A stretch of DNA of 51,500 nt from contig WELB01000017.1 in NCBI GenBank assembly GCA_009602725.1, positions 1,163,925-1,215,424 of the forward strand, in the 5' to 3' direction. The notes beneath the pieces were generated by a model that was given only the letters and a program-made list of their open reading frames with translations, did not search any database and was not told the DNA's origin. Positions 11,302 through 22,148 of this stretch are shown here, one piece after another (the first letter of the stretch is position 1; each line of letters begins with the position of its first letter). The position numbers and the translations under genes are program-made. Source of the DNA: Spirogloea muscicola (lineage: Eukaryota; Streptophyta; Zygnematophyceae; Spirogloeales; Spirogloeaceae).

Positions 11302-13242
11302 ATGGCAGCTGCGGACGCTGCTGGTACGAGGAAGGCGGCAGTGCCTGTGCCGCTCACATTGACAGGGGCCGGGAAGGCCACAGACGGCGCTCCCTGCACA
11401 GGAGGCAAGGCGAGGAGGCCATCTAGCAGCCTGGCAGACTGCGAGCAGGCCATGGACAGGGGGGAGGATGATAACTGTGACGCGGACAGCCCAAGGAGCT
11501 CCGCCTCTGGCGAGACTAGGCTGGACACTGGCGAAGAGCAGCTGGAGCTGGACCTGGTGCTCCTAGCGGGGGCCGAGGTCGGGCCACTCCCGCCGGCAGC
11601 TGCAGCCGACGATGTCAGCCTGCTGCTCGGCGTTGATCCGGATGTGAGTGGAGCCTTGGCCGTCCTCCGGCGTCATGGGTCTGAGCTACTCGCAGAGGTG
11701 AGCTTTTTAGATTGAAGCGAATTTGTTAAACTTTTGTTCTGTCAAGTCAAAGGATAGGATATGGTGCCTCACTTAGCTACTCAGAGACCAGAGAGTATGG
11801 TTTATCTGGGCTAGGATGCAAGCACAGCTGTCAGACAGCTATCAAGAAGATACTCCTTAGTTCACACTCCCTTGGCTTTCACAAGCTCTCAGTCTTAGGA
11901 GTGTGCACTGCCGTGCCTCACCGGGGGTCCTAGGGTGGCCACCTGGCGCCAGCTGTACAATGAGAAGTATCTAGTTGGCTTTGGACGTGACTAGAGAGGT
12001 CTTGTGGTTAGGCACCCCTCCTCCTGTAGCCAGATGCCTCTCTCAAGCTGATTCTGTGTCTACTGTTGATCTACCGGTGTTTACAGCACAGGTGATGGAC
12101 GTTCCGTTTGTCAAGGTGAAAGTAGGACAAACCATGAGAAGAAGGCACGATGCTCCCTCCATCGTTGCCATGCTGCAGCAACTCAACGCGCCTCAAGGTA
12201 GCGGCATCGAGTTGGATTGACCAGCTGCAGCTTGTGAGGGCTCCAATGTCTACAGTACTTGGTTCTAAGGGACTGTAGGGCTGCTGACACGAGTATCACA
12301 GGTCCTGTTGCAGTTGTTGCACTTGCTCACTATTGGTGCGTCTCTGCCAGGTACACTAGCATATGTGGAGCAGGGACTGCCATTTCCAAAGGACGGAAAA
12401 CAAGTATGGTCTTTCCTCCTCTTCTTCTCTCCAAGTTCAAGATTTAAATAAGAAATAAGCAGGCTCCCATTGTCGTCCAACTCTTTCTGATGCTTGGTGA
12501 AGTCATGCTGATGGACAAGCATATTTCTGATGTGCAAGGCAGGGATGGTATGGAGCTGGATATGGATATGGCATGTGGATTGGCTGCTTGACGGCTGCTG
12601 GTTTCAAGGTCGTACCCGTGCCTGCGAGTGTGTGGAAGAAGACCATGGGCATAGCGGGCCGACAGTTCACAAAGGTATTAGACTGCCGATTGTGAGTATT
12701 GCAAGAATGTCCTAGTGTGACTGTACTGCTTCATGGCCTAGTAACATTTCCGCCCTCCAGTACAGGCAGGCCACTGGGGAGGTTACTTCACCCTGCATAT
12801 CGTATAGGAGGAACCTGAGGAGACGATTGTAATTGCGCTGTATGTGACAGGATGACAGCAGACTGATGGCCGGCTCCTTGTTCCCAACCATAGCTGCACA
12901 GCTTAAGCGGAAGAAAGACCATGGTATGATGAATTTCTGAAAGGCATTACAAGCAAGCATTTCAGATTTGCTTTGAAGAACCTAAGTGGCCTCTGGCTGT
13001 AACTCTGTTGCGACCAGAAGTCATAGACGTCCTTTCTCCAGCACCTGCACGTTCTTGAAAGCAAAGGAGCTCTGGCAGCTGACAGTAATGATGTTCTTGA
13101 TGCAGGAAGGGCAGAAGCCTTGCTCATTGCAGCCTTCGGTCGCGGTGTAAGACCAGCTAGCCCTGAACCCACAGACCACATTGTTGCAGTAACTGCCACA
13201 GAAAGCTCACCGCTTGCTTCGAGTGGTTTGCTCAATGGCTGA
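11302..13242 (+). CDS. MOC1: MOC1-like organellar Holliday junction resolvase (RuvC fold)
   Basis: Six phase-consistent exons: 11302-11697, 12092-12197, 12351-12403, 12543-12674, 12851-12923, 13106-13242. They give 298 residues ending in TGA at 13240-13242. The product follows plant and algal MOC1: LLLGVDPDVSGALAVLRRHG (first catalytic Asp), VGQTMRRRHDAPSIVAML, TLAYVEQGLPFPKDGKQ (catalytic Glu), GWYGAGYGYGMWIGCL, VVPVPASVWKK, DDSRLMAGSLFP and LKRKKDHGRAEALLIAAFG (C-terminal catalytic Asp/His region). MOC1 cleaves four-way junctions so that plastid nucleoids can segregate. About the first 100 residues form a low-complexity acidic extension that is not obviously a transit peptide. A better targeting peptide may be encoded upstream (10977-11115), and the 5' end is the uncertain part. 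Introns are 149-394 nt. Confidence 0.9.
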
Positions 13243-13761
13243 TGACAGCCTGTTAGCCTTAATCGGCTCAATGCACGTAAATAGGCGTGCTGAGAGCCAT
13301 TGTCCGATGGCAACAAGAAAGCCCCTTGCCTATTTTCCAGCTGACAAGTCTCAGAGACTGCAATGTTGTCAAAAGGAGGCAAGACTCAAATGCAGGTGCA
13401 GGACAACAGTTTCTGCACCCAACACCCTGGCCAGGTTGCCCGTTTTGACCTCGATGGGCGTTATGGAAACAACTGGCCAATCAATGGTCCAAGCATGGAA
13501 CCAATTCAGCCAGCTTCATGAGACCACAGAAGGAGAAGAATAAGGACTAGGAAGTGTTGTGAGCTCGGAAACGTGGCTCCATCCGGACTACTCTCTGCAA
13601 ACTGCATAGATGTGTTCGCAGTGCAGGTGCCACCTCTGCCATATGGAAACTACTCTTACTGCACTGCGATGTAAGTTCAGCTTCACAAGGCATGGGGGAT
13701 GGCCGAGATGCACAAGCCGCCTGTGTACTGCCGCCAGAGAAGAGTAGCAGCTCACCCCACC
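13243..13761. other. Intergenic region between convergent genes
   Basis: This is the 3' flank of the MOC1-like gene (+) and of the TIM17-family gene (-). I see no conserved coding segment, no structural RNA and no hairpin repeat here. The short open frames on both strands look random. Confidence 0.5.
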
Positions 13762-14420
13762 TCAAATTGGCGGCTTTGGGGACTCAAGCTGAAAAGGCAG
13801 GAACTCTCGGCCCGTTGGAGTGCGGACGCTCTGGCCGCTGGCGTCCACAAAGGCCGAAAGGGCTGCCATCGCCCCTCCGGCCAGTAAAGCCGTCGGAAGA
13901 CTGCCCTCTGTGCAACCATCCATGCAGGCAAATAAGCTCAACGGTGAGCCACCGTACCGCACGGCTGTCGCTGAGATCAGGTTGTGGACATAGTGGCAAC
14001 GTTGGCCATTGCCAGCAGGACCTCACTTGGCTATCTTTCCGGCATCTGTTATCATCAATTCTGATGCAAGTTCCATCGATCCTTTGGGCGTGCTTACGTC
14101 GGACTCCGATGACGGCCCCGGCGGCGAAGCCCCCCAGGACGCCGTTGAGGAGGTCCTTCCTGCCGCGCGCCTTCTCGGCAATGGCGTCCACAGCGGCAAA
14201 GGCTGTGCCGATGGCGGCGAACGTGGCGCCGTAGGTTCCCATGAGGCGCGCCGTCTTGCGCAGCGCCGGCCGCGCGTCGTTGCGCTGCACCGCTGGCACG
14301 TCCTGCCACGTCGCCGTCACGGCGCCCAGCACGGTGCCCGCCGCGGCGCTGGCGGCCGCGGCGCTNGCGCCGCGCACGGCGGACTTGGCGGCGCGCGGCT
14401 GGGCTCGGGAGGTGTTCTGA
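13762..14420 (-). CDS. TIM17/TIM22/TIM23-family inner-membrane protein (NDUFA11-like), 5' end unresolved
   Basis: Two exons join in phase: ~14420-14098 and 13907-13762. Key segments are GTYGATFAAIGTAFAAVDAI, KARGRKDLLNGVLGGFAAG and, after the splice, VIGVRQGSLPTALLAGGAMA, ending ESPKPPI. The pattern of small-residue helices with an (R/K)G(R/K)xDxxN loop followed by GGxAAG is that of the TIM17/22/23 superfamily. The B14.7/NDUFA11 complex I subunit or a related mitochondrial or plastid carrier-import protein is the closest fit. In-frame stops lie just upstream of the first exon with no in-frame ATG, so an upstream first exon is missing. A hairpin repeat and a LINE tail start immediately there (14430-14710) and may have displaced or interrupted it. 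One base (14366) is N. Confidence 0.7.
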
Positions 14421-14429
14421 TAGTGTTAT

Positions 14430-14712
14430 GAGAAAGTGGCTCTCTTAAAGGTGGCGAGGGCTGTGATATGTATTGACAAGGGGCCAGGAAGCGCTTGCAC
14501 CAGAAAGCTGGGCGAGCTCTAGTTGGTGGCAGAAGGGCTCCGTTTCTGGCATCTAGTATTCATGCATCGAGTAGTGACCTTTATATTTTGACCCGTGGTT
14601 ATTGAGCGGGTCAATCTGCTGTAGGTGTGTAGATCTTTAGATGTGCTTGCCATTGTACTTGGCCTTTTGGCCTACATTTGTTTCTAATACACGGAATTCT
14701 TTGCTTTCACAG
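14430..14712 (+). mobile_element. Hairpin head motif plus LINE family-A 3' tail
   Basis: The sequence starts with AAGTGGCTCTCTTAAAGG and GGCGAGGGCTGTGATATG, the head motif of the dispersed hairpin repeat. From ~14490 it carries the last ~45 codons of the family-A LINE (AGRALVGGRRAP-like sequence, ending in the tyrosine codon before TGAGCGGGTCAA), then its 3' UTR to AATACACGG near 14695. Only the tail survives, as in the other family-A fragments. Confidence 0.8.
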
Positions 14713-14899
14713 AGCTTTCCATGTAGAATATTGTAACGGATAGGCCTAAGCAACAATCAGTAGCCAGCGGTTAGCGAATGATGTAACAGACAATGTCTAT
14801 AAATATCGGGAACCGGACGGGTGTCACACCCTGCGGGGTACCCTGTCCGCCCTGGGTCTGGCCCGTTACTCTATGCATGTATGTATGAGAAATAAGAAA

Positions 14900-15150
14900 G
14901 AACATGTGTGCGTGAGAGAGACTCTTCCAGTAGATGGCGATGGCTGTGATTGGCCAGCCCAGGGAAAAGAATAAACAAACCCTAACTCTTAACAATAAGG
15001 GGCCAGAAAAACGCTAAAAGCACACAGCGAGTAAAGTGGCCACTAGGTGGATATATGAGTACTGAAAGGCCAAATTGGCTAAGTACAAAGGCTTGCCATC
15101 TATCTACAAATGCAGACACCTGCTGCTATGTGGACCTGCTCAGTTAATCA
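14900..15150. repeat. Family-B hairpin and an inverted family-A tail fragment
   Basis: At 14905-14975, AGACTCTTCCAGTAGATGG is followed by GCTGTGATTGGCCAGCCCAG and AAAAGAATAAACAAAC, a degenerate family-B hairpin repeat. At 15060-15115, GGCCAAATTGGCTAAGTACA and AAGGCTTGCC form the reverse complement of the family-A 3' UTR tail. No host gene is seen between 14720 and 15230. Confidence 0.55.
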
Positions 15151-15233
15151 GGGTCCAGCGAGTAAAGATTGGTAATAGATAAACCGTCAGTTGGACCGCA
15201 TGTGGTAAAGCCCACATCCCTGGAGTCTGAGTA

Positions 15234-15575
15234 TCATAATGTACTGCGCTGCACTGCGCTAGTGGGTGACCTGTTCTTGAGGCAAACAGCATATGCTATG
15301 GCTTTAGCCCACAATTTAGTAGAAGTATGAAATATAGAAGACCTGGCAACCTCGACTACAGATCTGCTTCGGTTGTTGCAACTCCATGGTGTTGAGGACA
15401 ATAGGCTGCTGTCAATTGCCTGCATATGCTCTGTCGTTGACAGAAGCTCTCGGATCCTTTAGGATGGTACTTTTCACCATTGTCAAATTAGGGAGCATTG
15501 ACTCTTCGCCCTATATGCAGTTCTACTTCAATCCGTGGACGCTGGACTTTCTCCAGCCATATTTCCAGCGCTGAC
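15234..15575 (-). pseudogene. Decayed Ty1/copia integrase fragment
   Basis: On the minus strand the frame reads KLWAKAIAYAVCLKNRSPTS, close to the copia integrase segment (F/L)WAEAVxTAxYLxNRSPT. It is preceded by VVEVARSSIF (compare the usual IVEMARSML). Other frames carry FDNGEKY (compare DNGGEY) and LTAAYCPQHHG (compare TAPYSPQQNG). Because these pieces sit in different frames and are broken by stops, this is a relic. I see no LTRs nearby. Confidence 0.7.
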
Positions 15576-15599
15576 ACTCTTGCTATTTAAAGATTGAAC

Positions 15600-16120
15600 C
15601 CTACTCTATCTGCTGGCATCGTTATTGAGAGAAGGTTCACTCTCTCTGCCCCCAACGATGGTGTTTGCATCGTCCACAGACATCAGATCGACTAATGAAG
15701 GACCTTGCAGTGCTCACGGGCAAGTGGAAGCTAAGGTGGAGTTGCCTTGGACACAGCGTGGGCAGACGTGTCAGCAGCAGTGGTGTCGAACCCACGCAGC
15801 CATGCCTTCTCCTTGCAGCTGTTTCATTCTTTGGGCATTCGAACCTCTGATTCGGTCAATCTCTGGCCAGCCAGTAGGAAGGGACAAGGTCCAGGGCGAA
15901 GACTCAGCACGAAAGGAGAAGAGAATGCGGCTGCTGATATTGAAGTATCGGCTGTAAACTGCCAGCCAGATGCATACAGGTGTCCATGACGGAGCCAAAG
16001 GCTAGGCAGACAGGGCGCCCAAAGGGGAGAAACAGCAAACCACTCAGCAGCAGCAAACCACTCAGCAAGCCAGACCAAGTGGGGCTCACGTATGAAGCAG
16101 AATTAGCTCCTTTGCTGGGC
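15600..16120. other. Intergenic, no gene recognised
   Basis: Open frames on both strands overlap, without family motifs or credible splice structure. A short tandem run (AGCAGCAAACCACTC repeated near 16035-16065) is the only pattern I can point to. Confidence 0.4.
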
Positions 16121-16124
16121 AGAA

Positions 16125-16620
16125 GAAAGGGCTCGCCCATTGAGGATAGGGGCTGGACAAGCCAGCCCAAAAAAGAATGAACAAAGAACGAGAAGGGGGC
16201 CAGAGGAAGCCAGAGGAAGCGCTAAGAAACCAAAGCACACAAAGAAAGAAAGCAGCTACAAATTACTCAGTAACCCCTGCTAAGCAGCCGCAAATCACAG
16301 AGGCTAGAGTCCTGGAAGTGGGTCCCCTGGACAGAGCCAGAGGCAGCAGCGAGGGCTCTCCCGGCACGAAGGTGCAGCGCACGGGCCATGGACCTCTGCA
16401 GCGAGACGGCCAAGCGCATGCGATACACTTGCGCCAGCGACCCGGCTGCAGGAAAGTCTACCGGTTCACCATGGAAGCGACGGGCGATTGCGTGGCGGGC
16501 GAGCTGGTTAAGTAGCTCAAGCCACCGAGCGCCCAGTGCCCCATGGATGTCAATTGCCAACGGGAAGAACTCGTCTTCCGGTGGATGGTCGGCGTACTTG
16601 ATCTCTTTTGCCCGGCAGAA
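16125..16620 (-). mobile_element. RLE LINE family-B 3' fragment with hairpin tail
   Basis: Minus-strand frame 16620-16267 encodes ADHPPEDEFFPLAIDIHGAL, ARWLELLNQLARHAIARRFH, GSLAQVYRMRLAVSLQRSMA, and ends LCDLRLLSRGY. The 3' UTR and the hairpin (GGGGCTGG...CCAGCCC) follow at 16125-16170. The C-terminal motif spacing parallels the family-A element (…LRRRVSACLQRAQ…AGRAL…SDLYVVTRGY), so B is a relative of A. It is interrupted at its 5' side by a family-A tail in the opposite orientation (16622-16803). Confidence 0.75.
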
Positions 16621-16621
16621 G

Positions 16622-16803
16622 GGCTTTTTTTGGCAGAAGGGCTCCGTTCCTGGCATCTAGTATTCATGCATCGAGTAGTGACCTTTATGTTTTGACCCGT
16701 GGTTATTGAGCGGGTCAATCTGCTGTAGGTTATGTAGATTTTTAGATGTGCTTGCCTTTGTACCTGGCCATTTGGCCTACATTTCTTTCTAATACACGAT
16801 CTT
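16622..16803 (+). mobile_element. LINE family-A 3' tail
   Basis: From GGCAGAAGGGCTCCGTTCC the sequence encodes the last ~20 codons of family A, then TGAGCGGGTCAATCTGCTG, the GGCC-loop-GGCC hairpin (TGGCCATTTGGCCTAC) and the end TAATACACGA. It is followed by a T run, not a poly(A) tail. It lies head to head with the family-B fragment on its left. Confidence 0.8.
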
Positions 16804-17029
16804 TTTTTTTTTGCTGGGCAGCGAGGGCTGCATAGTAGGAGGCTGTATGGCGCCAGCGGGTGGTTGAAGGGGAGTAGAGAGAAGGCGCGCGGTGAGCATG
16901 ACGTGAAGCGTGGCGAAGTCAAGTCGATACGTTGTTCAGGCAAAAGCTAGTGCAAAAAGTGGGAAGGAGAGGCGGGAGAGGCAGGGTCTGTGCGTATCCT
17001 GCATTTATGCGCCAACCGGCCCTTACAGA

Positions 17030-17080
17030 CCTTGTCCAGTCCTTTGGGCTGGCCTCTCACAGCCACTGATGTCAATCAGG
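17030..17080 (+). repeat. Family-B hairpin, degenerate copy
   Basis: CTTGTCCAGTCCTTTGGGCTGGCC, a short loop and CACAGCCACTGATG: the 3' UTR hairpin in plus orientation with a partly broken right arm. It is isolated from LINE coding sequence. Confidence 0.5.
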
Positions 17081-17266
17081 AATAGCTGTTTTCTTCTGAA
17101 CCCAACGCTGGTAAATGAGCTCTTCCATTGCGGGGTTTGGGATTGGCAGAGGAGCTGGCCGGCGTGGCAATGCCGAAACCCTAACCCTAACTCGGGGAGC
17201 TCGGCGGAGCGGGGGCGCCGGCGGCGAGGGCGGGGGCAGCGACCGCGGTGGCGGCGGCGGCGGCGA

Positions 17267-17648
<382 letters not shown>

Positions 17649-20600
17649 ACGGCTGTGTCTCGTCCCGCCGCCGCCAGGGTGGCGGCCGCCGGTGCGGTGG
17701 CCCGCCAGCCGCGACAGCGTGTGGCGGGCCAACGTGCCGCACACCGCCATGGCCGCCGCCCGCAAGCGCCAGCGCTGGATGGCGCTCGACGACGACCGCG
17801 TCGCCTTCCCCGGCGGCGGCTCCCAGTTCCGCCGCGGCGCCGGGCTCTACCTGCGGCACCTAGGCGAGCTCCTGCGCGTGCACCACAAGGACGACTGGGC
17901 CAAGTCGGGGGTTGTGCCTTGCCCTCTGCCTTACAAACCCTAAAACCCAAAAACCCAAACCCGTGACCCTAAACTCTCAAATCGAAAACCTTATTCCTCA
18001 ACCCTAAACCCCAGATTCTCCCCCAAACTGCCTTAACCCTAAATTTCAAACCCTGAACTTCTTGTGCCTCTTTGCCTACAAGTGCTTGTGACTAGCCTCG
18101 CAATGTACTGGGGTTATCATGCTCCAATTTTAGAGCCAGTGTGAGTCTATGTTGGGATGGCCGTTGTTATGCTCTGCCCTCTGTCTGCTGCCAGCCTCAG
18201 GTGCTCTCTCCAGATGGCTTCTGAGGACCGCTCTGACGCGGTGTGTACCACGTCACGCAGGTAAGGACTGCTCTGGACATCGGGTGCGGTGTGGCGAGCT
18301 TTGCTGCCCACCTACTCAGCCACAACGTTATCACCATGTCCTTTGCTCCCCACGACGTAGACGAGTACCAGGTAGGTGTGACATGGTCTGCAACCCCACC
18401 CACACCTGGCACTGTGGTGTTGGCATTAGTACACGCAGATGTGGCTGTGTGGGTGGCTTGTTACGCGATATGCAGGAATCAAGCTCTAGGGGCAATGCAC
18501 GTAGCCTGCTTTCACCCCCATCTTCTCTACGCTTAAGGGTTTAGGGCTTAGGGTTTGGGGTCTAGGATTTTGCTTCAGTTTAGGATTTTCTTTTCAACTG
18601 TCCTTCCAGTCTCTCCGATAATCCCAACAATTCCTTGACAGCAGATGAGCTTGCTCTCAGTAGTCACCACTGCGTGTCTGAGCGCAAATTTAGTTGCCTG
18701 ATGTGAGATTTGGAAGGGTCCTTGTCACATGCAACACTGTCCAACTCAAGCTTGACCCCAACGCCCCTCAGTCCCTAAAGGATTGGGTCATTGTATTATA
18801 TTTGTGCCAGCAATCAGTGCTCGTACCTTGTCCCCGAATGAGCTGCTCCTTTTGCGGCATGTCTAAGATTCTGGTGTGTGGCGCCTGTGCAGGTCCAATT
18901 TGCGCTGGAGAGGGGCCTGCCGGCTGTGGTCGGCAGGCTAGGTGGCCACCGTCTCCCATACCCGAGCCTGTCCTTTGATCTGGCACACTGTTCCCGCTGC
19001 ATGGTACACTGGGCAGAGCGAGGTGCGTAATGCCAAGATGCTCAAGTGAAGACTATATAGACACTATGTGGCCCATGTTAGTTGACCACCTTGACTTACT
19101 TTGCTCCAGTCTTTTGGCGTATTCCACGTCTACCAAGGTCCTCCTGAAGTGCTGGTTGTGTCCGGAACAGGTGGCGTGGCCCTTCTGGAGGTCCATCGCC
19201 TCCTCCGGCCGGGCGGGTATTTCGTCTGGAGCGCTCCGCCTGTTCACGGGCCAGGGCACCCGGCGAAGCGACCGCACGACCGCCGGATCTGGAAACAGGT
19301 CAAGGACCTGACTGTGCGCATGTGCTGGCGAGTGGTTGCGCGGCGGGAGAAAACCATCGTCTGGCAGAAGCCACTCAACAACACATGCTACAGCCGCAGG
19401 TTGTGGACCTACCCATAATGCTAGGCTCATGCTCGTAGCACTGAGACCTTACTGGCCTCCCCTTGCCTTGATAGTGCTGTCTTGAATAGGTTTTCTTGAA
19501 TTTCAGCAATGGGTGTCATTATCAGCCAGCAAGAAGTCGCTGTCTGATGAGTGTTGTTGTTACTGACAGGAGATTGGGGACAAGCCCCTCCATCTGCGAC
19601 TGGGATACAATCCAAGCAGACTTGGCATGGCGCGAGCCCCTGTTGCCCTGCCTGATGCCCATGCCGGGGCCGTTGGAGACTCTGCACAAGTGGCCGGCAC
19701 GACTTCATGCATTGCCACCTCGTCTGGCGAGCCTAGGTCAGTCTCTCGTGTAGAGTAGAACCCCTGAAAGCCCAACGTCTTGTATACAAACGACCTGACA
19801 GAAGCCCTATCCTGAACAATTCACTAATCTGACGTGCTACAGGTGCAGTATGCTATGCACTTAGGTACCACGAGCATCAGAAACTGACAAGTACTGATTG
19901 TGTACTATCAGCAAAATTTAGGTGCCGCTGTGGGAGCTCATGCACTTTGGCTCATCGTGGGCAGGGATCACGGAGGGGGAATGGCATGACGATGGCGCCG
20001 CATGGAAGGCCAGGGTCAATGAATACTGGTCGCTTCTGAGCCCAACCATCTTATCGGACGGCCCCAAGCGGCCTGGGGACGATGATCCGCCCCTTCCGCA
20101 CAATCAAGTGCGTCATCCATCGATCATGAATGACTTATGAAGAAATTGGTTACCCTCGTATGTCCTCTTGCTCTTTTGTGGATCAAAGTTTGCATTTGGG
20201 TCTCTTGTCTTATTTATCACTGCCGAGCCATTCATCAAGTGCATTAAGTGCATATTTATCGTGTCATAATTTTGGCAGGTCCGCAATTGTATGGACATGA
20301 ATGCGGGCCTGGGGGGCTTTGCTGCGGCGATGGTGGGGACCAGGCGGCCCCTGTGGGTCCTGTCCGTAGCCCCATCCCCTGGTCCAAACGCGCTGTCCCT
20401 TGTCTTCGAGAGAGGCCTCCTGGGCATCACGCACAATTGGTATGCAGACTTGCCCAATAAGAAGTATCAGTGCTTAACACTACATGCACGTAAGCAAGAG
20501 TGCATCCTTACCCATGCTCCTCTCAAGTGTGAGAGCTGCCACTTGACACTTGCAACCACTGATTGCCAGTTGATCAACAGCATCACTGGATGTCTATCCA

Positions 20601-21408
20601 AGTTATAAGCAGTGCCCTATGTCAGTCATACTGCTGGCAGATTTACATAAAAAAATTATTGAAGCACAGTGCCAGGCTTTTGACCTCGACCTCCTCACTG
20701 GCGATTGTCGCTTACACAAAGTCACTTGATGCTCAAGCTGGCAATTGTCCCACTTTCTGCCTACAATTTGTGTATTAACACAGTCTGCATTCTCAGGTGT
20801 GAGCCGTTCCCCACATACCCCCGGACATACGACCTCTTGCACGCCGCCGGCCTGCTGTCACGTCACGCAGCAAGATGCGGCATCATGAGCCTAATACTGG
20901 AGATGGACCGAATCCTCAGACCTGAGGTGAAACATTTGATAGACTTGCAGTTCAACACTTGTCTATCAAGTCTCCAATTACTTGCATTGAAAGTTTCTAC
21001 ATATTTATTCGCATCGTAGTATTAGAACTGTTTCTCCAGCCTTTCATCGTCACATTACATGTATACTCCCAGCTCTGCTGTTGAGGGTAACTCGAACCAC
21101 TGATTTGTGGTTTATATCGTATTTTTATTGTGCTAAGTCATGTCATAGGAGTCAAAATGTGGCAGGATAAGGATTGGCAGGATATTGATAAGTGCAAGCA
21201 CTAATAGTGGCTGTAACGATTCTCACCTATTCTAGCCAGTCGTTTACTTGACCAGGGCTGGGTTATCGTGCGGGACAGCTGGGAGTTTATAGAGGAGGCG
21301 AGGGCAGCTGCACAGGCGGTGCGATGGGAATCGCGGGTCATTGCCATTGAGGAGGAGGACGACCAGCGCATCATGATTGCCCAGAAGATCCTCTGGCGGC
21401 CACCCTGA
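17649..21408 (+). CDS. DUF248 / Methyltransf_29 putative pectin-type methyltransferase, 5' end in gap
   Basis: Nine visible exons: 17649-17910, 18261-18371, 18893-19022, 19171-19399, 19570-19747, 19922-20107, 20279-20439, 20797-20926, 21256-21408 (TGA). The fifth donor (19747) is chosen for phase and is the weakest. About 512 residues remain. Family landmarks in order: [47 protein letters not shown] (SAM motif I), [63 protein letters not shown] (second half of the duplicated fold), [14 protein letters not shown], and [15 protein letters not shown]. Land-plant members (QUA2/TSD2-type) are Golgi type II membrane proteins affecting homogalacturonan. The membrane anchor expected at the N terminus would lie in the missing gap. 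The introns contain telomere-like tracts. Confidence 0.9.
17936..18062. repeat. Degenerate telomere-like CCCTAAA tract inside an intron
   Basis: Repeated ACCCTAAAACC, CCCTAAACTC, ACCCTAAACCCC and AACCCTAAATTT units lie within the first visible intron of the methyltransferase gene (17911-18260). Two further short tracts in opposite orientation (GGGTTTAGGGCTTAGGGTTTG) are at 18536-18562 in its next intron. The arrays are impure and short. Confidence 0.75.
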
Positions 21409-22148
21409 GAGCACACTATGTAAATATTTAACGCCTAGAAACATTGAAACTTCAGACGTTGGGAGCATCCATTGCAGACCATGTCGAGTTCTTGACGCCC
21501 ATTGTGGCAGAGACGGCACATGGCATTGCTCTTAGGACTTCTTAGCCTGATCTGCCTGCTGGCAGGGAAAATCGTTCGCTGCTCGATCCTATCGAAGGCT
21601 GTATAACTGCTGGAACATTCTTTCATGAGCGCACTCTGACGTATGCAAAACGCATGGACTGCATTGGTCCCAATATAATAAGCGCAAGCTCACACTCAAA
21701 GCACTGTGTGATGGGCTGGCCTAAGTGAAGGCCAGGGCAGCGACTGATCTTCATCGATACTGGAAGGCTGGCGGGGTTGCCTGTGAGCAGTGAAAGTGAG
21801 GACGCATGGCAAGCCAGGACAGTCTCGGGCATCAAGGTCGTTAGCCTCCTGAGCTGGGCACTGGGCGCCACACACAAGGAGCAGAAGCAGTGGTTTTGGG
21901 CATGACAAACAATGATACATGACATAGCCCTTCACGCTTTTGCTGAATTGCCATATGTGAGGTGGAAACTAGCCTCGCGAATCTGGCCAAATGGAGGCTG
22001 CAAAGCCAAGTCGGCCCATCGACTTGCAACCAGCACAACACTCTGCCCGTCTGTCACCCGTGCTCTGGCTTATACTTCGCCGGCCGCTGCCACACTGCTG
22101 CTTGGGAGCTGCATATGCGGTACACGGACGGAGTGCGAGAACTAAGCG
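21409..22148. other. Intergenic region, no gene recognised
   Basis: 740 bp between the methyltransferase stop and the F-box gene start. The open frames overlap on both strands without motifs, and I see no hairpin repeat or LINE tail. It presumably holds the 3' UTR of the upstream gene and the promoter of the downstream one. Confidence 0.45.
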
